DNA from: Deltaproteobacteria bacterium
GTDB lineage: Bacteria; Myxococcota_A; UBA9160; UBA4427
Length of the DNA: 64,000 nucleotides
NCBI GenBank assembly: GCA_029261855.1
Contig: JAJDAN010000048.1
Location: forward strand, 1-64,000
Direction of reading: 5' to 3'
Shown here: positions 55,296-63,969 of the stretch, piece by piece
How the letters are laid out: each line of letters opens with the position of its first letter
Position numbering within the stretch: the first letter of the stretch is position 1
Program-made: the position numbers and the translations under genes
Notes under the pieces: generated by a model
What the model saw: only the letters and a program-made list of their open reading frames with translations
Database searches by the model: none
Told to the model about the DNA's origin: nothing

Positions 55296-57728
55296 CTACT
55301 TGCGCAGACGTCCGTCGATGCGCGTGAGCCCCTTCTCGAGGCGCGCCAGGTACTTCGTCTGGTCCTTGTCGCTGAGGGTCTTGGCTTCGGACTGCAGCAG
55401 CACGTGGTACGCGAGGGACTTGCGGCCCGGCTCCACGTTCTTGCCGCGGTAGACGTCGAAGAGCTCGGTGTCGGCGACCTGCTTCTTGCCGGCCTCGACG
55501 AGGACGGCCACGAGATCGGCGGCGGGCGTCGCTTCGGGCAGATCGATGGCCACGTCGAGCTTGACGCCGGGGTAGCGCGGGACGGGTCGGAAGGGCCGCA
55601 CGCCGCGCGGGGCTGCCAGCAACGCGTCGATCGAGATCTCGGCGACTGCGACGTCGCTCGCGAGCTCGTCTCGCAGGCCGATCGCCCGGGCAAGGCCCGG
55701 CTCGAGGTTCGCAACGAGTGCCAGGGGCTCGCCGCTTCCGTCGCCGGTCGCGAGCACCTGGGCCGGGTGTGCCCAGCTGGGCGCCTCCGCCGGAACGGCC
55801 CAGACCAGCTCGCCGGGTAGGCCCAGGTAGGAGAACAGGTCCTCGACGACTCCCAGCAGCTGGTGGAAGCGGTCGTCGTCGAAGCGCTCGCCCCCGCGAT
55901 CGGGAGCCGCGGCCCAGAGCATCGCCAGCTGATGGACCTCACGGGGCTCGCCGCGATCATTCGCGTGTTCGGGGAGGTAGCCCTTGCCGACCTCGAAGAA
56001 TCGGATCTCCGAACGCGCGCGCCGGTTGGCCTCGAGGTCTCCGAGCAGGGAAGGCAGCACCGCGCGCCGGACCCGCGACTCCTCCTGGTCCATGGGGTTG
56101 CGGACGCGGACGTGCGGCCGATCGGTCCAGCCCAGGCGGGTGAGGGTGTCGTCGTCGATGAACGAATACGAGAGCAGCTCGTGGAAGCGGGCGGTGCCCG
56201 ACAGCCGGTCCTGGATGCGACGCACCAGCTCGCGACGCTCGTCGGGACGGGGCGGCTCGACCGCGGCTTGCATGAATTGCTCGGGGATGTTGCCGTAGCG
56301 GTAGATGCGACCGACTTCTTCGATCAGGTCCTGTGCGGTCGTCACGTCCTTGATCCCACGCGCCGACGGCACGCCGACCCGCAGCTCGGTGTCGTTCGTG
56401 CGCGACACGTCGAACTGAAGCCGGGTGAGGATGTCGACGATCGCCGGGTCGGGAATGTCCGCGCCCAGGGCCGTCCGCACCCGTTCGGTCTGCAGGTTGA
56501 TCTCGAGGGCCGGGTCGCGCCAGTTGCCGACGTCCGTGAGGACCGCCGGGAAGCGGACCTCTGGCTGCACGGCGGCGAGCAAGCGCGCGAAATGGCCAGC
56601 CGCAGCGATCGGCAGGGTGGGGTCGAGGCACTTCTCGAAGCGCGCCGATGAATCCGTGCGCAGGCCGAGGCGCGCCGAGGTCCGGCGCACGGTGGCTGCG
56701 TCGAAGGTCGCGACCTCGAGCAGCAGTTGGCTGGTGTCCTCGCCGACCTTCGAGGCTTCGCCGCCCATGATGCCGGCGAGGGCCACGGGGTCGTCTCCGG
56801 AACAGATCAGCAGGTCGGACTCCGCAAGCTTGCGGGTCTCGCCGTCGAGGGTGGTCAGGGTCTCGCTGGAGCGCGCATTGCGGACGCGGATGCCTTCGCT
56901 CGACAGGCGGGACGCATCGAAGGTGTGATTCGGCTGCCCCAGGTCGAGCATCACGAAGTTGGACAGATCGACGATCAGGTCGATGGGGCGTTGGCCGACT
57001 GCGAGCAGCAGCCAGCGCAGCCAGTCCGGTGACGGTTCGGCGCGCGCGCCTTCGACGCGGAGTCCCAGGTAGCGGCTGCAGGCGTCGGATTCGACGTGCA
57101 CCGGGAACGCGGGGGCGTTCCCGGTTTCGGGCGGTCGCAGGTCCAGGGGAAGCAGCTCGCGTCCGTGGATCGCGGCGATCTCGCGGGCGATTCCCCGATG
57201 GCCCCACAGGTCGGGCCGGTGGGTCAGCGACTTGTTGTCGATCTCGATCGCCCAGTCGAGGATGTCGAGGGCCTCGGCGACCGTACTGCCTGCAGTCGCG
57301 TCCGTGGGCAGTACCCAGATGCCGTCGTGCTCGTCTCCGATGTCGAGCTCCCGGACCGAGCAGATCATCCCGCGCGACTCGACGTTGCGGATCTTCGACT
57401 TCTTGATCTTGAAGTCGCCCGGCAGCACGGTGCCCACCGTTGCCACCGCGACCTTCTGACCGGCGGCGACGTTCGGTGCGCCGCAAACGATCTGGAGCGG
57501 CTCGCCGTCCCCGCCGCCAACGTCGACCTTGCAGACCGAGAGCTTGTCGGCGTCCGGGTGCGCTTCGCGCGAGACCACGTGGCCGACCACCACGTCCGAC
57601 AGCTGGGGGGCGAAGAGCTCGACCCCTTCGACCTCGGCGGTGGAAAGCGTGAGGTCGTCCGCGAGCTGGTGGGCGTCGATGCCCGAAAGATCCACGTGTC
57701 GCGCAAGCCAACGGTACGAGACGTACAT
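55296..57728 (-). CDS. pheT: phenylalanine--tRNA ligase beta subunit
   Basis: The 810-residue protein is a full-length bacterial PheT. It starts MYVSYRWLARHVDLSGIDA, followed by the OB-fold tRNA-binding domain with VVVGHVVSREAHPDADKLSV near residue 47, the B3/B4 editing domain (LGQPNHTFDASRLSSEG near 262), B5 and the synthetase-like core, and the C-terminal anticodon-binding (FDX-ACB) domain beginning PFRPVPRYPGVKLDVAIDLP near 700. It works as (alpha-beta)2 with PheS to charge tRNA(Phe) and to edit Tyr-tRNA(Phe). The ATG directly follows the stop codon of pheS with no bases between, so translation is coupled. Confidence 0.97.
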   Translation of the reverse strand: MYVSYRWLARHVDLSGIDAHQLADDLTLSTAEVEGVELFAPQLSDVVVGHVVSREAHPDADKLSVCKVDVGGGDGEPLQIVCGAPNVAAGQKVAVATVGTVLPGDFKIKKSKIRNVESRGMICSVRELDIGDEHDGIWVLPTDATAGSTVAEALDILDWAIEIDNKSLTHRPDLWGHRGIAREIAAIHGRELLPLDLRPPETGNAPAFPVHVESDACSRYLGLRVEGARAEPSPDWLRWLLLAVGQRPIDLIVDLSNFVMLDLGQPNHTFDASRLSSEGIRVRNARSSETLTTLDGETRKLAESDLLICSGDDPVALAGIMGGEASKVGEDTSQLLLEVATFDAATVRRTSARLGLRTDSSARFEKCLDPTLPIAAAGHFARLLAAVQPEVRFPAVLTDVGNWRDPALEINLQTERVRTALGADIPDPAIVDILTRLQFDVSRTNDTELRVGVPSARGIKDVTTAQDLIEEVGRIYRYGNIPEQFMQAAVEPPRPDERRELVRRIQDRLSGTARFHELLSYSFIDDDTLTRLGWTDRPHVRVRNPMDQEESRVRRAVLPSLLGDLEANRRARSEIRFFEVGKGYLPEHANDRGEPREVHQLAMLWAAAPDRGGERFDDDRFHQLLGVVEDLFSYLGLPGELVWAVPAEAPSWAHPAQVLATGDGSGEPLALVANLEPGLARAIGLRDELASDVAVAEISIDALLAAPRGVRPFRPVPRYPGVKLDVAIDLPEATPAADLVAVLVEAGKKQVADTELFDVYRGKNVEPGRKSLAYHVLLQSEAKTLSDKDQTKYLARLEKGLTRIDGRLRK

Positions 57729-58799
57729 CTAGAACTGCTCCAGGAAGCGCAGGTCGCCCCCGAACAGATGGCGTACGTCGTCGACGCCGTACCGCAGCAT
57801 CACCAGGCGGGACAAGCCGAGCCCGAACGCAAAGCCGCTCCAGATGTCCGAGTCGATCCCGCCCGCGCGCAGCACGTTGGGATGCACGAGCCCGCAGGGC
57901 AGAAGTTCGATCCACGTGGTGCGCTTGCAGACGCTGCACCCGTCTTCGCAGAACGGGCAACGGGCGTCGAGCTCGAAGCCGGGCTCGACGAACGGGAAGT
58001 AGCCGGGGCGCAGGCGCACGTCGAGGTCCTGCTTGAAGATGCCGCGCAGGAGGGTTCGCATGGCGCCGATCAGGTGACCGACGGAAATGTCGCGCCCCAC
58101 CACCATGCCTTCCATCTGATAGAAGGTGTGATCGTGGCTGGCGTCGGTGGTTTCCTGGCGGAAGCAGCGCCCGGGCGCGATCACGCGGAACGGGGGCTCG
58201 AGCTGCTCCATGGCGCGCACCTGCACCGGGGAGGTGTGGGTGCGCATCACGAGCTGCTCGGCCGCGTCCTTCGATCCTTCCGCCGTGCAGAAGAAGGTGT
58301 CGTGGCTGTCGCGCGCGGGATGATCCGCCGGGATGTTCAGCGCTTCGAAGTTGTAGTGGTCGAGCTCGACCTCGGGCCCGTCGAGCACGCTGTACCCCAT
58401 GGAAAGGAACAGGTCCTCGAGCTCGCGCGTCACCTGGGTCACCGGGTGCAGCGAGCCCGATTCGAGCCGTGCTGCCGGCAAGGTCGGGTCGAAGCCGGCG
58501 CCGCTGCGCTCGGCGGCGAGGGATGTCTCGTCGAGAACCCGCGCGCGCGCGTCGACGAGTTCCTGGATCGCCTGCTTGAGGCGGTTCGCGTTCTGGCCGG
58601 CGTCCTTCCGTTCGTCAGGGGGCAGCTGGCCGATGCCCGCCAGCGCCGACGCGACGATGCCCTTGCGACCCAGGTAGTGGCGTTCCACGTCCTTGAGCGC
58701 CGCCGAGTCCGCGCAGGCGTCGATCTTCTCTCGCGCCTCGTCCTTCTGTCGCGCCAGGTCCATCTCTCGCGCCTCGTCGGAGTTGGCTTCGGGATTCAT
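57729..58799 (-). CDS. pheS: phenylalanine--tRNA ligase alpha subunit
   Basis: The 356-residue protein is the catalytic alpha subunit. The N-terminal coiled-coil arm (ARQKDEAREKIDACADSA) is followed by LHPVTQVTRELEDLFLSMGY near residue 110, DTFFCTAEGSK near 160, MRTHTSPVQVRAMEQLEPPF near 185 (motif 2 region), CFRQETTDASHDHTFYQMEG near 210 and motif 3 in IWSGFAFGLGLSRLVMLRYG near 320. A four-cysteine segment (CPFCEDGCSVCKRT near 270) could hold zinc. The ATG at 58799 is preferred to the longer frame because the extra residues are not family-like. The gene heads the pheST operon. Confidence 0.97.
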   Translation of the reverse strand: MNPEANSDEAREMDLARQKDEAREKIDACADSAALKDVERHYLGRKGIVASALAGIGQLPPDERKDAGQNANRLKQAIQELVDARARVLDETSLAAERSGAGFDPTLPAARLESGSLHPVTQVTRELEDLFLSMGYSVLDGPEVELDHYNFEALNIPADHPARDSHDTFFCTAEGSKDAAEQLVMRTHTSPVQVRAMEQLEPPFRVIAPGRCFRQETTDASHDHTFYQMEGMVVGRDISVGHLIGAMRTLLRGIFKQDLDVRLRPGYFPFVEPGFELDARCPFCEDGCSVCKRTTWIELLPCGLVHPNVLRAGGIDSDIWSGFAFGLGLSRLVMLRYGVDDVRHLFGGDLRFLEQF

Positions 58800-58893
58800 G
58801 GGTGAATGGGCCGATCTGCTGCACGGGGATGGACTCACAGCACGCAACGAAGGTTCGGGGCGGGCGCGGAGCGTAGCTCATTCCGCGCGCCGG

Positions 58894-59487
58894 TCAGGCC
58901 GCTTGCGGCTTCCGCGCGCGCTGGCGCAAGTGCGCCGCGGTGCGCAGCGCGGGGACCGCAAGCACGATCATTCCCGCTGGTAGATAGGCGGGATCCATCG
59001 CCGCGCGCGGCAGATAGCTCTGGGCAAAGATGATCCAGATGTACCAGCCGCCGACGAGATGCAGCCGTCGCCAGTTCGTCGTGCCGAGGGCCCGGACCGC
59101 AGCGTCCGACGAGGTCGCGGCCATGGCAAAGGTGAACACGTAGGCGATGCCGCCCCCGACCAGGGTGACCGCGCCGAGGGACTCCGCAAACTCGGTCGAG
59201 GCGCCGAAGAGTGCAACCAGGGCCGCGGCGTGGAGTGCGTGGGATGCGGCGTAGGACACGCCGAGGTAGCGACGGTTCGCCAGCAGCCACTTCGTCGTCG
59301 GGCCTCGCCAGAAGCTGCGAAGGGCGCTGGCCGAGAAGGCGAGTGCGAAGAGCACGACGGAGCAGCGCGCGGTCGAGCGGACCAGCACGCGGATGCCTTC
59401 CTCGCCCGTGCCCCACACGCCGAGCTGGAACGCTGCCAGCGCGACGAGTCCCAGCGAGACGAGGATCGTGATCCGCCAGCCCTTCAA
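58894..59487 (-). CDS. ferric reductase-like heme-b membrane protein
   Basis: The 197-residue protein has about six membrane segments. Candidate heme histidines lie in YLGVSYAASHALHAAALVAL near residue 75-95 and in NWRRLHLVGGWYIWIIFAQS near 140-155, as in ferric reductase-like transmembrane domains of the MsrQ/YedZ type. Such proteins pass electrons across the membrane to a periplasmic partner; no MsrP-like partner gene is adjacent. The TTG start at 59487 is the first codon of the family sequence (LKGWRITILVSLGLVALA). It is divergent from the GT39 gene, with an apparent operator-like inverted repeat between them. Confidence 0.85.
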   Translation of the reverse strand: MKGWRITILVSLGLVALAAFQLGVWGTGEEGIRVLVRSTARCSVVLFALAFSASALRSFWRGPTTKWLLANRRYLGVSYAASHALHAAALVALFGASTEFAESLGAVTLVGGGIAYVFTFAMAATSSDAAVRALGTTNWRRLHLVGGWYIWIIFAQSYLPRAAMDPAYLPAGMIVLAVPALRTAAHLRQRARKPQAA

Positions 59488-59550
59488 TGGACGCCCCTTT
59501 TTCTCCGCCCGGCCGCTTTCGGCCGTGCTTTGGCCGTGTTCCGGTGCAAG

Positions 59551-59576
59551 AGCATAGCCTGCGAAATGTCTATGCT
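59551..59576. promoter_or_regulatory. inverted repeat AGCATAG-N12-CTATGCT
   Basis: Perfect 7-bp arms separated by 12 bases lie between the divergent ferric-reductase-like and GT39 genes. The sequence is A/T-richer than its surroundings, and TATGCT could double as a -10 box for the plus-strand gene. It has the form of a dimeric repressor site. No regulator gene is near. Confidence 0.4.
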
Positions 59577-59630
59577 ACGCGGGCCCGTCCACCTCGGAGA
59601 ATCCCGATCGACGCGAACCACGAGCTGCGC

Positions 59631-61607
59631 GTGAATCTCGAACGGGGATCCGCCGCGCTGCGCCGGGGGGCTCCGGCCGTCGCCCTGGCGACAGTGGCAG
59701 ACCTCGCCGTGTGCGGGGCGAGCTACGGGTTCGGGCTCGGGGCGCGCGACGCACAGCTCGCGGGCTTCGCGGCGTTCGTCGCGGTGCTGTGGCCGCTGCT
59801 CGACCGGCGGTTGGGCTCGCTGTCCGCCGGCCGTTTCGCCTTGCTGGCGCTGCTGGCGCTTCCCCTGCGCGCGGGGTCGCTGGCTTGGGGGTCCGGCGGG
59901 TCCGGCGTCTCGTGGGGGGCGGGTCTGCTCGTCGGCGATCTGCTCGCGGGTTGCGTCCTGGTCGTCGGACGCGGGGTCCTCCGCGCTCGCGCGGACGGGG
60001 ACGGGACCCCGGCCTGGGACTTCGTCGCTCTCGCCGCACTCGCGTATTGGCTCGCGTTGCGCAGCGTCTATCTCGGGCTGCCCCAGCTCCTGCCGGACGA
60101 GGCCTACCACTGGACCTGGTCCACGCACCTGGATCTCAGCTACCTCGACCACCCGCCGCTCACGGGCTGGGCGATCTGGCTGTCGACGGCGTTGCTCGGC
60201 AAGAACGAGCTCGCGGTGCGCGCATTCGCCTGGATCGCGGGTCTCGCGACGGTCGGATTCCTGTATGGGTTCGGTCGCGATCTCTACGGGCGCAGCGTAG
60301 GACTGCGAACCGCCTTGCTGGCGGCCTGCCTCCCGTTCTACTTCGCGGTGGGCGTCGTGATGATGCCCGACTCGCTGCAGTTCGCGTGTTGGGCCGGTGC
60401 GCTCTACTTCGCGTCCCGGGCAGTGCTCCGGGGGCATGGTTGGGCCTGGCTGGCGCTGGGGGTCTGCCTGGGGCTCGGTGTTCTCGCCAAGTACACGATC
60501 GGGCTGGTGGGAATCGCGGTGGTGCTCTTCGTCGTGCTCGATCCCCGTTCCCGGCGCTGGTTGCGGCGGCCCGAGCCGTACCTGGGGGCGCTGATCGCGT
60601 TGCTGCTGTTGTCGCCGGTGCTGGTCTGGAATGCCGATCACGACTGGGCGTCCTTCAGCTTCCAGACGACCCGGCGCTTCCAGCGAAGCCTTCGCGCGGG
60701 TCTGCTGTTCTTGCCGCTTCACGGCATGTTGCTTCTCACGCCGACGGCGTTTGCCGCCGCGGTCTGGTCGCTGTGGCCCGGGCGCCGCGGGCTGTTTCCG
60801 CCCGGCGACCCGGACGAGCGTCGCACCCGGCGCTTCGTGTGGATCCTGTGCTGGGTGCCGCTCGCGCCCTTCCTGCTCGACGCGATCGTCCTGTACCCAC
60901 GCGCCCACTGGACGGCCCCGGCCTGGCTGTCACTGCTGCCCCTGGTCGCGCGCACGATGACGAGCGACTTCGTCAGCCGTCGCGGAGGCCGCGCCGCCCG
61001 GGTGCTGCAGCGCGCCTGGGCGCCGACCCTCGCGCTGCTGCTGGTCTTCTACGGCCTCGGCTTGCAGTACGTCGTCACGGGCTTTCCGGGCGTGCCGTAT
61101 GGGTCCTTCTTCGATCGCTACTTCTGGAAGGAGGCGGTGCCCGAGATCCAGCGGGGTCTCGCCCAGCTCGCGCGGGAGACCGGCGAGGACCCGGTGCTGG
61201 GCGCCAACTCGAAGTGGTCCGTGGCAGCCAGCCTGAGCTTCTACGGTCCCCCCGAATGGCAGGACGAGATCCTGTCCCGGCATCTCTTCGGCGAGCAAGC
61301 GTCCATGTGGAGCTTCTGGAACCCGGTGGAGCCGGCGGTTGGCCGTCCGCTGTTCTTGTTGGGCCGCAATTCCTGGGACCTGATGGAGGACAACGCCCTT
61401 CAGACCCTCGAGGACCCCGGTCCGATCCAGGAAGTGACCCTGTACCGGGACGGCGTCCCGCTCCGGAACCTGTACTACCGGACGACGCGGCGCTACAAGG
61501 GACCCCCAGCAAGGCGGATCCCGGGGTTTCATTCTGAAGAGACGCACCGGTACGATCCCGGGGCCGCCGAGCCCCGAACCGGGGATCGCCAGAGGAGTCA
61601 GCCCTGA
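59631..61607 (+). CDS. glycosyltransferase family 39 (ArnT/PMT-like) membrane protein
   Basis: The roughly 658-residue protein has about 12 membrane segments. The first periplasmic loop has the GT39 catalytic signature LLPDEAYHWTWSTHLDLSYL then DHPPLTGW near residue 155-180, with the Asp-Glu pair used by ArnT and PMT enzymes to move a sugar from polyprenyl phosphate. The C-terminal soluble region has EDPVLGANSKWSVAASLSFY and ends in a hydrophilic tail. The start is uncertain: GTG at 59631 precedes the first membrane segment and is preferred, while the frame is open back to 59487. Its TGA overlaps the ATG of the acyl-CoA ligase gene by one base. Lipid A, glycan or protein acceptors are possible. 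Confidence 0.9.
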   Translation: MNLERGSAALRRGAPAVALATVADLAVCGASYGFGLGARDAQLAGFAAFVAVLWPLLDRRLGSLSAGRFALLALLALPLRAGSLAWGSGGSGVSWGAGLLVGDLLAGCVLVVGRGVLRARADGDGTPAWDFVALAALAYWLALRSVYLGLPQLLPDEAYHWTWSTHLDLSYLDHPPLTGWAIWLSTALLGKNELAVRAFAWIAGLATVGFLYGFGRDLYGRSVGLRTALLAACLPFYFAVGVVMMPDSLQFACWAGALYFASRAVLRGHGWAWLALGVCLGLGVLAKYTIGLVGIAVVLFVVLDPRSRRWLRRPEPYLGALIALLLLSPVLVWNADHDWASFSFQTTRRFQRSLRAGLLFLPLHGMLLLTPTAFAAAVWSLWPGRRGLFPPGDPDERRTRRFVWILCWVPLAPFLLDAIVLYPRAHWTAPAWLSLLPLVARTMTSDFVSRRGGRAARVLQRAWAPTLALLLVFYGLGLQYVVTGFPGVPYGSFFDRYFWKEAVPEIQRGLAQLARETGEDPVLGANSKWSVAASLSFYGPPEWQDEILSRHLFGEQASMWSFWNPVEPAVGRPLFLLGRNSWDLMEDNALQTLEDPGPIQEVTLYRDGVPLRNLYYRTTRRYKGPPARRIPGFHSEETHRYDPGAAEPRTGDRQRSQP

Positions 61608-63226
61608 TGGAGATGCACTTTGCCACCTTGTGGGAATCGATCGCCGATGCGATCCCGGACCAGACGGCGCTCGTCTGTGGCGACCGGCGCGTGTCGTGGC
61701 GGGACTGGGAGCAGCGAAGCGCGCGGGTCGCAGCGGTCTTCGGCGCCGCCGGGCTCGGGCCGGACTCGAAGGTCGGCCTGTATCTCTACAACGGTTGCGA
61801 GTACCCGGAAGTGCAGTTCGGTGCCTTCAAGGGCCGCCACGTTCCGATCAACATCAACTACCGCTATCTCGACGACGAGCTCCAGTATCTGCTCGACAAC
61901 TCCGACGCAGAGGCGCTCGTCTTCCACACGAGCTTGTCGGATCGCGTCGCGCGCGTGCGGGACCGTTGTCCGAAGGTGAAGTGCTGGATCCAGGTGGACG
62001 ACGGCGGCGAAGCGCTCGACGGGGTGGACGCCTACGAGGACGTGGTCGCAGGGACCGACCCGGCGCCGCGCATCGCGCGTTCCGAGGACGACGTCTACAT
62101 GTTGTACACCGGTGGCACCACGGGCATGCCCAAGGGCGTCATGTACAACATGGGCGGCATGACCCAGAGCTTCGTCTCCACGGTCTTCCCCGTGGTCGGG
62201 CTCCCGGTCCCCGACGACCTGGCGGAGGTGGCGGGCCTGGTTGCCGAAGCCCAGAAGGCCGGGAACACCGTCGTGTCCGTCCCGACTTGTCCGATGATGC
62301 ACGGCACCGGAGGCTGGGTGGGGATGATGATGCCTCATTGCGCCGGTGCCACGGTGGTGTCCCTCGAAGGGCGTCATCTCGACGGACACGAGATCTGGCA
62401 GACCGTGCAGCGCGAGAAGGCCACCCAGCTCGTGATCGTCGGAGACGCGTTCGCGAAGCCGATGTTGCGCGCCCTCGAAGAGGGTCGCGATCGCGGCACT
62501 CCCTATGACACGTCGTCGGTGAGGTTCGTCGTTTCCTCGGGCGTGATGTGGACGTCCGAGGTGAAGCAGCAGCTGCTCGACTGGGGCGAGTTCATCCTGA
62601 TCGACGCCATGGGCTCCACGGAAGGCAGCATGGGGACCCAGATCACCACTCGCGGCAACGTTGGCGAGACGGCGCGTTTCACCATGTCGCCGACCACCAA
62701 GGTCTTCACGGAAGACGGGCGACTGGTGACGCCCGGCTCCGGCGAGACCGGGATGGTGGCCGCCGGGGGCAACGTGCCGTTCGGCTATTACAAGGACGCG
62801 GCGAAGTCCGAGGCGACGTTCCGCACCATCGACGGCGTGCGGTACTCGTTCCCGGGCGACTGGGCCCGAGTCGAGGACGACGGCAGCCTGACCCTGCTGG
62901 GGCGCGGGTCTCAGTGCATCAACTCCGCGGGAGAGAAGATCTACCCCGAGGAAGTGGAAGAGGCCGTCAAGCTGCACGAAGGCATCGTCGACTGCCTGGT
63001 CGTCGGCGTTCCCGATGAGAAGTTCGGCGAGCGGGTGACCGCGGTGGCCTCGCGCGCGGCAGGTGCGTCGGTGACCGAGGACGAGCTGCGCGCCTTCACG
63101 AAGGAGCGACTCGCGCACTTCAAAGTGCCCAAGCGCGTCCACCTCGTGGACCAGGTGCAGCGCGCGCCCAACGGCAAGGCCGACTACAAGTGGGCCAAGC
63201 AGGTCGTGCTGGACGCGGAAGCCTGA
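61607..63226 (+). CDS. AMP-dependent acyl-CoA synthetase
   Basis: The 539-residue ANL enzyme shows MLYTGGTTGMPKGVMYNMGG near residue 165 (ATP-phosphate loop), LIDAMGSTEGSMGTQITT near 332 (A5), YSFPGDWARVEDDGSLTLLG then GSQCINSAGEKIYPEEVEEA near 410-450 (A7/A8), and the catalytic Lys in APNGKADYKWAKQ at the end. It is the acyl-CoA ligase type often found in steroid and long-chain fatty acid clusters. The ATG overlaps the GT39 stop (TGATG) and follows AGAGGAG. It is directly followed, without a gap, by a thioesterase gene; activation and release of an acyl group in one operon is suggestive. Confidence 0.95.
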   Translation: MEMHFATLWESIADAIPDQTALVCGDRRVSWRDWEQRSARVAAVFGAAGLGPDSKVGLYLYNGCEYPEVQFGAFKGRHVPININYRYLDDELQYLLDNSDAEALVFHTSLSDRVARVRDRCPKVKCWIQVDDGGEALDGVDAYEDVVAGTDPAPRIARSEDDVYMLYTGGTTGMPKGVMYNMGGMTQSFVSTVFPVVGLPVPDDLAEVAGLVAEAQKAGNTVVSVPTCPMMHGTGGWVGMMMPHCAGATVVSLEGRHLDGHEIWQTVQREKATQLVIVGDAFAKPMLRALEEGRDRGTPYDTSSVRFVVSSGVMWTSEVKQQLLDWGEFILIDAMGSTEGSMGTQITTRGNVGETARFTMSPTTKVFTEDGRLVTPGSGETGMVAAGGNVPFGYYKDAAKSEATFRTIDGVRYSFPGDWARVEDDGSLTLLGRGSQCINSAGEKIYPEEVEEAVKLHEGIVDCLVVGVPDEKFGERVTAVASRAAGASVTEDELRAFTKERLAHFKVPKRVHLVDQVQRAPNGKADYKWAKQVVLDAEA

Positions 63227-63889
63227 GTGGGTGCGCAGCCGTCCCGAGGTCTCGAGCTGGTCGCCGAGTTGCGTCGCGCCATCGGGTTGTTGGTCGACGA
63301 AGAGGCCTCTCCGGAAGCGCTGGCACGTGCCGAGCAGCTGGCGAAGTCCCTGTGCGACGAGCTGTCGGGCGAGCGCAGACCGCGCTGGTACGAAGGCGAC
63401 TCGCCCGCGACGGATCCCGGCGCGGCGGCACGTCGCGCCTACCTGGAACAGAGCCCCATCCGCGGGAAGCTGAACCCCATCGCTCCACCCCTGTCCGTCG
63501 AAGGCTGGCTCGACCGGGAGGACGGGCGTCGCGTCCTGCGGGCGACCGCCGTCCTCGGGCCCGCCTACGAGGGACCTCCCCACGGAGTGCACGGTGGCTG
63601 GGTGGCCGCGCTGTTCGACGATCTGCTCGGGCAAGCCCAGCAAGCCGTCGCCAAGGCCGGGGTCACCGCCGCGCTCAGTGTGCGTTACCGGCACGTGACG
63701 CCCCTCGACGAGGCGCTCCAGCTGGACGCTTGGATCCACGAGGACCGGGGCCGCAGGGTGACGGTGCGGGCCACCTGCCACGCGGGTGACACCTTGACGG
63801 CGGACGCGGAGGCGATCTTCCTCGGCGTCGACTTCGAGGAAGTACGAGGCCGGATGCTGTCGCGGAAGTCTCCGGATTCGAGCCGCTGA
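63227..63889 (+). CDS. hotdog-fold acyl-CoA thioesterase
   Basis: The 220-residue protein has an N-terminal helical part and a C-terminal hotdog fold of the PaaI/THEM4 type: AYEGPPHGVHGGWVAALFDD near residue 115 holds the His-Gly-Gly catalytic helix, followed by VTAALSVRYRHVTPLDEALQ and RRVTVRATCHAGDTLTADAE. Such enzymes hydrolyse acyl-CoA esters. The GTG start follows the TGA of the acyl-CoA ligase with no bases between, so the two are translationally coupled. The roughly 70-residue leading region is longer than in small PaaI enzymes and close to THEM4-like ones. Confidence 0.92.
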   Translation: MGAQPSRGLELVAELRRAIGLLVDEEASPEALARAEQLAKSLCDELSGERRPRWYEGDSPATDPGAAARRAYLEQSPIRGKLNPIAPPLSVEGWLDREDGRRVLRATAVLGPAYEGPPHGVHGGWVAALFDDLLGQAQQAVAKAGVTAALSVRYRHVTPLDEALQLDAWIHEDRGRRVTVRATCHAGDTLTADAEAIFLGVDFEEVRGRMLSRKSPDSSR

Positions 63890-63969
63890 GCGACTTCCTC
63901 CCCGTGTGATACGTTCTGCGCGAGCCATCCGCTGAAACGGCATTTGGCTCTCGTTCTTGGGGGGGAACG

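Noticed and set aside
58800-58893. A tRNA gene in the gap upstream of pheS
   Set aside because: No cloverleaf or CCA end can be formed; the same holds for the other short gaps I checked.
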